Source: Syntrophomonadaceae bacterium (GTDB taxonomy: Bacteria; Bacillota; Dethiobacteria; DTU022). Taken from it: a DNA stretch of 8,552 nucleotides. The notes beneath the pieces are model-generated. The model saw only the letters and a program-made list of their open reading frames with translations. It searched no databases and was not told the DNA's origin. A program made the translations under genes and the position numbers. Location of the stretch: NCBI GenBank assembly GCA_007127255.1, contig SKZS01000185.1, positions 1-8,552 of the forward strand, written 5' to 3'. This document shows, piece after piece, positions 6,788 through 8,552 of the stretch; the first letter of the stretch is position 1; every line of letters begins with the position of its first letter.

Positions 6788-7675
6788 TCAGGCCCGCGGA
6801 TGGGTCTTATCATAGATTTCCCTGATCTTCCTCCTGGTAATCTGGGTATATATTTGAGTTGTAGATATATCAGAATGACCGAGCATCTCCTGAACAGACC
6901 GCAAATCTGCCCCGTTTTCCAGCAGGTGGGTGGCGAACGAGTGACGTAGTGTATGAGGGGTTACTTCCCCGTTTATGTTAGATTTACGGACATATTTTTT
7001 GAGTATCTTCCAAAAACCCTGCCTGGTCATCCTGCTGCCGTGATGATTGACAAAAAGGGCAGATTCACCGTTTTTCTTCAATAATTTTGCCCTGGAATTA
7101 TCGAGATATTCGCTGACATGATTAATAGCCACCGAACCGATTGGTACAATCCGTTCTTTCATTCCTTTGCCCCGGCAGCGTAAAAAACCAACATGAGGAT
7201 CAAAGTCGGTTATATCGAGAGCAACCAGTTCGGAAACCCTGATCCCGGATGCATACAATAGTTCAAGCATAGCTTTATCCCGCAAACCATTATGCTGCGA
7301 CTTCCTGGGTTGGCTGAGCAATTTATCGATCTCTTTAGTCGATAAAACTCTCGGCAATTTTTTTTCTATTTTGGGCGATTCCAACTCAAGAGCGGGATTA
7401 TTTTCGATAATCCCTTCCTGGAGCAGGAAGTTAAAAAAGGACCGAATTGAGGCAATACAGCGGGTTATAGTGGAAGTGGCAAACCCTTCCTTTTTAAGTG
7501 TGGCTATAAAGTGATTCAGAGCTTCCCGGTCAACTTGACCGGGAGCGGTTACCTCTTGTTTCCGCATAAAGGTTAAAAACTTTTTAAGATCACGTCGGTA
7601 CGAATCCAGGGTATTCCTGGCTAAACCTTTTTCAACAGCCAGGTAATTTGTATAATTATCCATTTGTTTTTGCAT
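6788..7675 (-). CDS. xerD: Site-specific tyrosine recombinase XerD
   Basis: XerD acts with a partner recombinase at dif to resolve chromosome dimers before division. The 295 residues match the usual length of about 295-300. The N-terminal SAM-like core-binding domain (about 5-90) includes YTNYLAVEKGLARNTLDSY. The catalytic set is complete: Arg146 in ASGIRVSEL, Lys170 in RGKGMKERIVP, His241 and Arg244 in HTLRHSFATH, His267 in MLGHSDISTT, and nucleophile Tyr276. The C-terminal THPRA ending is typical of XerD rather than integrases or XerC. ATG at 7675 has GAGG about 12 nt upstream, rather far; the next ATG (codon 5) lacks a site. Placement after a nudF-like gene recalls B. subtilis, where nudF and ripX (xerD) lie in the same neighbourhood. 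No attachment site, second integrase or cargo is nearby, supporting a housekeeping role rather than a phage integrase. Confidence 0.93.
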   Translation of the reverse strand: MQKQMDNYTNYLAVEKGLARNTLDSYRRDLKKFLTFMRKQEVTAPGQVDREALNHFIATLKKEGFATSTITRCIASIRSFFNFLLQEGIIENNPALELESPKIEKKLPRVLSTKEIDKLLSQPRKSQHNGLRDKAMLELLYASGIRVSELVALDITDFDPHVGFLRCRGKGMKERIVPIGSVAINHVSEYLDNSRAKLLKKNGESALFVNHHGSRMTRQGFWKILKKYVRKSNINGEVTPHTLRHSFATHLLENGADLRSVQEMLGHSDISTTQIYTQITRRKIREIYDKTHPRA

Positions 7676-7797
7676 GTTTATAACTATCCTCTTTCAACTT
7701 TGAGAAGTACCGAAGTAAAATATAATATTCAACATCGGCCGGGATAATCCCTTCTTAAAAAAGAATATTTGCAAAAAATATTAAATTTAATGGCAAC
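7676..7797. other. AT-rich intergenic region between the Nudix gene and xerD
   Basis: 122 nt with several small inverted repeats: TTAAATTTAA (7781-7790), the 7-bp AT hairpin (7764-7782), TTCTT/AAGAA (7752-7764) and GGGATAATCCC (7741-7751). A xerD promoter would have to lie here, but no minus-strand -35/-10 pair is convincing; TATATT at 7724-7719 lacks a good -35. No small gene is supported. Confidence 0.5.
7757..7782 (-). terminator. AT-only hairpin followed by six T, possible weak terminator of the Nudix gene
   Basis: On the minus strand a 7-bp inverted repeat, AATATTT and AAATATT, with a 5-nt loop (7782-7764) is followed after one base by TTTTTT (7762-7757), 15 nt past the Nudix stop. The arrangement is that of an intrinsic terminator, but the stem has no G-C pair, so its strength is questionable. 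AT richness alone could produce it. Confidence 0.3.
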
Positions 7798-8430
7798 TCA
7801 GCTTTTATGAATAACGGCACTCTGCAGGGCAATGATAGTCTTACCATCTTTTATCTGCCCGTTTGCGATCATAGCCCATGCTTCATTTAAAGACAGCTTG
7901 ATAATATCAATTCTTTCTTCAGGATCACTGGTTGGCGAAACAGCTTCTCTTAAGTTATCGGCCTGAAATAAGTAGATAACTTCATCGCAAAATCCCGGTG
8001 AAGGGTAAAAGGTTAAAAGCTCCTGCCAATTTGATCCTTCCATACCGGTTTCTTCTAACATTTCGCGGCGAGCACAATCAAGGGGGTCCTCATCGGGCTC
8101 AAGTTTTCCAGCCGGTATTTCCAACATAATCTCTCCTGCCGGCTGACGATGCTGCCTGACCAGAACCACCCGCTCTCTATCGTCGAAAGCCAGCACGGCT
8201 ACTGCCCCGGGGTGCTCAACTACTTCACGAAAAGCAATTTGTTTGCCGGCCATTTCCACCCTATCCTGTCTAACGTTAATAATTTTACCCCTGTAAAGGT
8301 AACTGCTGGACAGAGTTTTTTCATGCAAATAATCGCTAATTTTTAACACCTCGCTTTCGCAGGTTAAGTAACCGGTACCGGCACTAGTTATTGTTTCCAT
8401 ATTTATTTTTAAATCTGCAAAACATTTCAT
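7798..8430 (-). CDS. nudF: Nudix hydrolase, ADP-ribose pyrophosphatase type
   Basis: Probably hydrolyses ADP-ribose to AMP and ribose-5-phosphate in the cytoplasm, clearing a reactive by-product of NAD turnover. The Nudix box fits its consensus exactly at residues 108-130: Gly108, Glu114, Arg122-Glu123, Glu126-Glu127, Gly129. Upstream are the family's N-terminal dimerisation segment (LHEKTLSSSYLYRGKIINV, 35-53) and VVEHPGAVAVL (70-80); downstream FYPSPGFCDEVIYLF (141-155) is the ADP-ribose-type specificity region. The 210-residue form from ATG 8430 has about 30 residues more than usual at the N-terminus, and its ribosome site (GAAGG one base before ATG) is poor. ATG at 8400 is an alternative without a site. 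A GAGG sits 8 nt before an ATT at 8340 that would give a family-typical 180 residues. The gene follows the acyl-CoA dehydrogenase by 25 nt, so it may be co-transcribed with it. Confidence 0.88.
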   Translation of the reverse strand: MKCFADLKINMETITSAGTGYLTCESEVLKISDYLHEKTLSSSYLYRGKIINVRQDRVEMAGKQIAFREVVEHPGAVAVLAFDDRERVVLVRQHRQPAGEIMLEIPAGKLEPDEDPLDCARREMLEETGMEGSNWQELLTFYPSPGFCDEVIYLFQADNLREAVSPTSDPEERIDIIKLSLNEAWAMIANGQIKDGKTIIALQSAVIHKS

Positions 8431-8455
8431 ACCTTCAATCTGCTTCTAACCCGCT

Positions 8456-8552
8456 TTAAATTCTACCATTTATTATGTTATTGGCGATAACGAGACGCTG
8501 AATCTGGCTGGTGCCCTCGTATATCTGCATTATTTTTGCGTCACGCATATAT
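8456..8552 (-). CDS. Acyl-CoA dehydrogenase (C-terminal 31 codons, enters from the right edge)
   Basis: Too short to stand out as an open frame, but clear by sequence. The frame beginning at 8551 reads YMRDAKIMQIYEGTSQIQRL and runs to TAA at 8458-8456. This is the conserved C-terminal signature of FAD-dependent acyl-CoA dehydrogenases. The Glu in IYEGT corresponds to the catalytic base (Glu376 of mammalian medium-chain enzyme) that removes the alpha proton of the acyl-CoA. IQRLVIANNI matches the following helix that contacts FAD of the neighbouring subunit. Chain-length specificity and the exact subfamily (butyryl-CoA, acyl-CoA or other) cannot be told from this fragment. Its closeness to the Nudix gene suggests one transcript, though no functional link is evident. 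Confidence 0.9.
   Translation of the reverse strand, partial: YMRDAKIMQIYEGTSQIQRLVIANNIINGRI

Noticed and set aside
6788..7675. XerD-like recombinase as the integrase of a mobile element
   Set aside because: Length, complete XerD motifs and the THPRA ending fit the housekeeping enzyme. There are no att-like direct repeats, tRNA gene, excisionase or cargo nearby.
7700..7726. Plus-strand TTGAGA and TATAAT pair
   Set aside because: The -10 matches the consensus, but the spacer is only 15 nt and there is no plus-strand gene downstream, only the antisense of the Nudix gene. An antisense transcript cannot be excluded, but AT richness explains the match.

Overview
The window reads as a conserved housekeeping stretch of a bacterial chromosome, with every supported gene on the minus strand. 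Gene content and order point to the Bacillota (Firmicutes), most likely a clostridial or Peptococcaceae/Syntrophomonadales-like lineage. The grounds are a Bacillus-type AroH chorismate mutase, linked scpA-scpB-rluB, a nudF-like Nudix gene followed by xerD, and a DHH-CBS-nucleotidyltransferase fusion next to a small M50 protease and trpS. The taxonomic call is inference from synteny and protein style; no rRNA or other marker is present.

Layout in transcription order (right to left): the last 31 codons of an acyl-CoA dehydrogenase (8456-8552); a Nudix hydrolase of the ADP-ribose pyrophosphatase type (7798-8430); a 122-nt AT-rich gap with a possible weak terminator; a XerD tyrosine recombinase (6788-7675); a 166-nt gap with a small hairpin and a candidate promoter; then a compact run that is probably one operon. 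That run is an 890-residue DHH/DHHA1-CBS-CBS-tRNA nucleotidyltransferase fusion (3949-6621), an M50 site-2-type protease (3309-3947), trpS (2288-3274), scpA (1477-2283), scpB (930-1508, overlapping scpA), rluB (189-914) and the first 36 codons of aroH (1-108). Gaps inside the run are 1, 34, 4, -32, 15 and 80 nt. No gene-free stretch exceeds 300 bases.

The putative operon joins RNA and translation functions (tRNA 3'-end or poly(A) nucleotidyltransferase, tryptophanyl-tRNA synthetase, 23S rRNA pseudouridine synthase) with chromosome segregation (the ScpA-ScpB partners of SMC) and a membrane protease. XerD upstream adds chromosome dimer resolution, though probably from a separate transcript.

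Most of the window is ordinary core genome, and I see no mobile element, CRISPR array, defence system or RNA gene. The item most worth attention is the 890-residue fusion. Its DHH metal-site motifs are intact, but the glycine/histidine-rich substrate motif usual near the end of the DHHA1 domain is replaced by an unrelated sequence. This suggests a changed, or purely regulatory or structural, phosphoesterase half.
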